Assembly: GCF_041146795.1 (NCBI RefSeq)
Contig: NC_135168.1
Location: 13,309,631 to 13,373,630 of the forward strand
Source of the DNA: Maylandia zebra
Lineage: Eukaryota; Chordata; Actinopteri; Cichliformes; Cichlidae
Length of the DNA stretch: 64,000 nucleotides
Reading direction: 5' to 3'
Part shown: positions 60,590-64,000 of the stretch, in pieces
Layout: every line of letters begins with the position of its first letter
How positions within the stretch are numbered: the first letter of the stretch is position 1
Notes under the pieces: generated by a model
The model's database searches: none
Told to the model about the DNA's origin: nothing
What the model saw: the letters and a program-made list of their open reading frames with translations, nothing else
Position numbers and translations under genes: made by a program

Positions 60590-61196
60590 TCAGGTCCAGA
60601 CCTCCACGGGCACCATAGCCTCTTTGGAGCTAATAGGTGCAAGAAGGTTTTGTTGGGATAGGAACTGAAGAGGAAACTGACGAGGAAGGCAAGGATCTTC
60701 TTCAGCTCCTCCGAGCCGGGACCTCTTTGTGTAGGCCAGCATTGGCCAGGTAGCCCTCCAGCATCGCTGGATGGCCGACAGTGGAAAACCTAGAGGAGTA
60801 GGAGAGAAACAGCAGATTGGAGCATGTCTTTATACTGTTTAGTTTTTAGAGCCACAGACTTTCTTTTAATGTCATTGTTCAGGATCTATGACTGATTATG
60901 TATTTATTGTATTCCTCCATGACTGTGTGACAGCAAGTGGAAAAAACCAGCTTCACCTTTGTTGATATGCTTGTAATTTTAATATTGATTAAATGGCCCA
61001 TGAAATAGTAGAAAGCTCATATATGAAAATGTATTTTAAGTAGTAAAATGTTAATCTGAGTACAAAGGAGTACACTCACCTTCTGGTAGATGGAGGTGTA
61101 GCGAGCGCTGGTGAACATCCAGGCCTCCTCGTAGAACTGATCACTGATTGGATCCAAAACATCGATGGAGGATCTGTGTAAGCGCTGAGGATCGTC
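60590..61196 (-). pseudogene. 3' end of a phospholipase D gene, frameshifted
   Basis: Two exons on the minus strand. The first (61196-61080, 117 nt) has acceptor TGTCCATCAG and donor GTGAGTG and reads SIDVLDPISDQFYEEAW and TSIYQK. The second (60789-60590) has acceptor CTCCTCTAG, joins in phase to give KVFHCRPSSDA, and ends in SSKEAMVPVEVWT and a stop. The VWT C-terminus and the DPISDQF motif are typical of PLD1/PLD2. Family role: hydrolyses phosphatidylcholine to phosphatidic acid. Breaks: the sequence before SIDVLD is in another frame, the part MLEGYLANAGLHKE is out of frame with what precedes and follows it, and another one-base loss lies near 60678. The intron is kept, so this is not a processed copy. 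HKD catalytic motifs are not in these exons. Confidence 0.65.
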
Positions 61197-61229
61197 CTGA
61201 TGGACAGAACAGAAGGAGAGTGAGACAAG

Positions 61230-62700
61230 TGAAGATATACTAAACAACACTGTGACATGAACTGAGCCACACACAGTTTGATTCACAGGTGATTGACACA
61301 TTATTTGACCACGAGCAATCTTTTCTGGTTTGACGCCGTCTTTGTAGCCAGAAACCAGCTCTCTCCTCGGCTTCCTCCACTACACGCTTCCCCCACGCCA
61401 GTCTCCTCCGTCACTATAAAGGGGAGAGTCATGAGCTCCATCACCCTCACCTGTGCCGTCCAACGTCCCGCCACCAGCCTCCACTGCAGCAGGCCAGAGA
61501 CCACACCCCTGCCACAATAAGTAAAAGTATATCCTTGCTGTACCCTTAATGCTAAATGTGCTAAATTAACCGCTGCCTTTGCCCCTTTGGGATTATTCTT
61601 ATGTCACTGGGATGTTGACCTTTGACCTTCACATTAGAGAGATGGGCAGACATAATTAGTGTATGAATTTTAAAGTAACAGGTAATAAAGAGAGTGTAGC
61701 AAATGTAGTCAGGTTTATTACTCTGTATCACACATGAGTGCCCGAGGGAGGCGGGGCTGACTGGGGAGACACAGGAAACAGAGAGACAGGGCTGACTCGA
61801 CATGAAACGATGAAACGTGGGACACGGGAACAGAAACTAAACACAGGCTGAAATGAACACTGAGGGAGGGAGAACTAAGATTACTGAGAGCCTGATAAAT
61901 AAGAAGAACAAAAACCAAGAAAAACAAGAGTCAAAGAAAACCAAAAACACAAAGCATTGGGCCAGGACCCACTGCTGTGACATTTATATGTGATAAAAAC
62001 ATTAAAAACTGCTCAGATGTTGAAATCTTTCTACGTATACTTTAGGTTCAGCTCTCCAGCCTGGCATTTGGTTAAGCATGATTCAAACATTTGATTTTGT
62101 TTAACTGGTTTTAATTATAGTTACTTTTTGTGAACATTTGTTGCAGCATTTAAAAATACATCATTTATTTTCAAACTTTTACTTGATTTAGAGCATCATA
62201 TTTGACCAACGTAAATGTTTTAATTTCATATAAAATAACTGAAACAGTGAACTAAATATCTGAAATCTTTCCTTCCTTAAAAGTTATAATCCTACTTAAG
62301 TTATAGTGCAAACGCTTAAGCAACAAATATACTTGATGCTAATTAATTAATATTTCCCTTTGATGTTGCAACTATGCGGTCACTTCTGTCTTTAAACAAA
62401 ATAATATTTTCCAGTTACAGAAATCATAAAGTCCAAACTAAAGTGCTACTGTTGCTATATGCATTTTATATAAATCATGGATGATGGTCCTGACATGAAG
62501 GAAGAGAAAGTTACAGGTTGCATCCTTTGACTTTGTCTCCGTGCCTTTGGGCGATTTTCAGAAGGACAGATGTTTCTGTTCAATTCTTAAATCAATTTTT
62601 TCAAACACAAACACTATTTTAAAGCTTCTAGAGAGTAAAATATTAATGATAATTATAATAACAATAATAAAAACAAAAGCTCTCAGATCCATCAAACCAA
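61230..62700. other. Region without a recognised gene
   Basis: 61700-61985 is A/G-rich with GGCCAGGACCCACTGCTGTGACA at its end, resembling a dispersed fish repeat. The rest is AT-rich. No further phospholipase D exon was found here. Confidence 0.4.
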
Positions 62701-62738
62701 GCAGCAGAAAGAACAATAACTGAAGAGAAAACTTTAAC

Positions 62739-62840
62739 CTTGTAGACTTCATTATGTTCCAGCTGCTCTACAGACGCTGTGACCTCGAACTTAAGCAGGT
62801 CGTAAAGTATGTGCAGCTCAATAACTTCATAATCAGACCC
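62739..62840 (-). other. Exon-like segment, unknown gene
   Basis: On the minus strand exactly 102 nt (34 codons) lie between acceptor AATACCACAG and donor GTTAAAG, reading SDYEVIELHILYDLLKFEV and ASVEQLEHNEVYK. A second helical-looking frame with EREKNLQQRRA-type composition lies at about 63065-63180 after acceptor TTTGTGTTTGCAG, but it has no donor. I cannot assign a family to either. Confidence 0.25.
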
Positions 62841-62849
62841 TGTGGTATT

Positions 62850-64000
62850 TAGGCAGCAGAACAACTAAGAATAACAACTACAAATAATGTTTTTAGGTTT
62901 CTGTTGTACTGCAAGGTTCTGTACAGGAGAACCAAACCAAGAGCAAATATTACGTCTCATTTACACCTGAGCACGAAGAGCCATCAACATTTAGCAAATT
63001 GAATCATCTTTGTTTAGATGCAAGAAGAATCATATAGAAATGAAAAAGTAGAAATAGAAATCCAGAGCAAAGATATCCTCTAATTCAGCGTAGCACATGT
63101 GCAGCTGCTGCGATTCACGTAAGCATTCGGCTCGTCGCTGTTGCAGATTTTTCTCTCGCTGTTCTGGCTCACAGCGCTGCAAACACAAAAATAAATATCC
63201 CCAAAGGTGTGAAAGGGAGCTAATTAGTAAGAGTATTGTTACTCTCCGCAGGAATAGTCCAGCAGTAGAAATCAGTCCAATAACAAGGTGTGTAACATCT
63301 AGCAGGGTGACAGAAAAACCCAGGGTAACTTCTAAGGACCTCAACGTCTCTCTCACATTGTGTTTTTTAAACATGCTTCCATTTGTCACTTCAGTCTTTA
63401 CTCTGAAATACAGGAAGAGAAATCATGGCTGAAACAATTTCTCATGAAACCAGGGGTGTGGTCCAACAGTCAGTTTGGTGAGGAAGGTTCCTAACTGAGA
63501 GAAGTGACCCAGAAGTATCTGTGTAGCAGCCACAATGAATCCAGATCATGAGCTTTATTAACTGATCAAAGTCTCTTCTTTCATCTTCTGTATCATTCAG
63601 TTTGCATTGGTAATGCCCATTATTGTAATGCTTTTTTAAGACCAGCAAAACTTTATTTCACTTTGGGTTAGCTGGGATAAGTGATGGATGGAGGGAATTT
63701 TACTTCAGCCACAGAAATCCTAAACAGGAAGGAGGAGAAGAGTTACAGTGGATCACTATCCAGCAGGGAAACAAGGTTTATTTCAATTTCTTGGCCATGA
63801 GTGAGATTTACTGAGTGGGCAAATTAGGGAGACGACACCATCAGATCCCGAGCCCTCCATGTGTTAATCAAGAGACGGCTGCTGTGCTACATCCATAAAT
63901 AATGAATAAATTAGGAGCTAAAGCTGAAAGGACAGTTTATTTGTACCATCTTCACGTGAACACATTCAAGAACATCACAGATGAAGAAACATTAAAAACT
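62850..64000. other. Region without a recognised gene
   Basis: AT-rich. Apart from the frame at about 63065-63180 noted above, I see no support for exons or complete repeats. Confidence 0.4.

Noticed and set aside
1..64000. CRISPR arrays, operons or other prokaryotic systems
   Set aside because: No regularly spaced identical repeats with unique spacers. The spliced genes and retrotransposons show this is vertebrate nuclear DNA.

Overview
This is eukaryotic, almost certainly teleost fish, genomic DNA; the repeat families would fit a percomorph such as a cichlid, but the species is inferred, not shown. The main evidence is a teleost-type NLR immune gene (FISNA-NACHT, 174-nt LRR exons, B30.2), fish-type L1, L2-like, Tc1-like, hAT, copia and tRNA-SINE insertions, and long CA microsatellites. 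Genes are split by introns, so most long open frames here belong to transposons.

Layout. 1-1816 is a near-identical copy of 47145-48960, which lies just downstream of the NLR gene's 3' end. An earlier NLR copy therefore probably ends just left of the window, and this is a tandemly duplicated NLR cluster. 3.5-4.0 kb holds a decayed Tc1-like relic. 4.3-16.8 kb holds three diverged copies of a lipocalin gene that I recognise only by its exon pattern. The middle copy is split by a full-length reverse-strand L1 (about 5.66-13.4 kb) whose ORF1 and ORF2 are both open. 17-25 kb holds dispersed repeats, a truncated L2-like fragment and a nearly complete L2-like LINE (20.89-24.16 kb) with one late frameshift.

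25.1-47.1 kb is one NLRC3-like gene on the + strand. Ten coding exons plus an upstream noncoding exon would be usual; here I can place eleven coding exons. With the splice sites given they sum to 3561 nt, an uninterrupted 1186-residue protein: duplicated N-terminal exons, FISNA, NACHT, four 58-residue LRR exons, a short linker exon and a B30.2/SPRY exon. Its introns hold a tRNA-derived SINE, a hAT-like MITE with a perfect 20-bp hairpin, an intact DD37E Tc1/mariner-type element nested in an older repeat, a 2.4-kb satellite of roughly 145-bp units, and a nest of hAT inside LTR-like sequence inside a LINE relic.

49-64 kb is the far flank. It has a possible solo LTR, a very young copia element with visually identical 226-bp LTRs but two frameshifts (52.81-57.20 kb), and the 3' end of a reverse-strand phospholipase D gene or pseudogene (60.59-61.20 kb). 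Two exon-like segments there have no recognised function. I see no prokaryotic features, CRISPR arrays or rRNA. The least expected content is the hidden lipocalin cluster, the 47-kb-spaced duplication and the nested intronic transposons.
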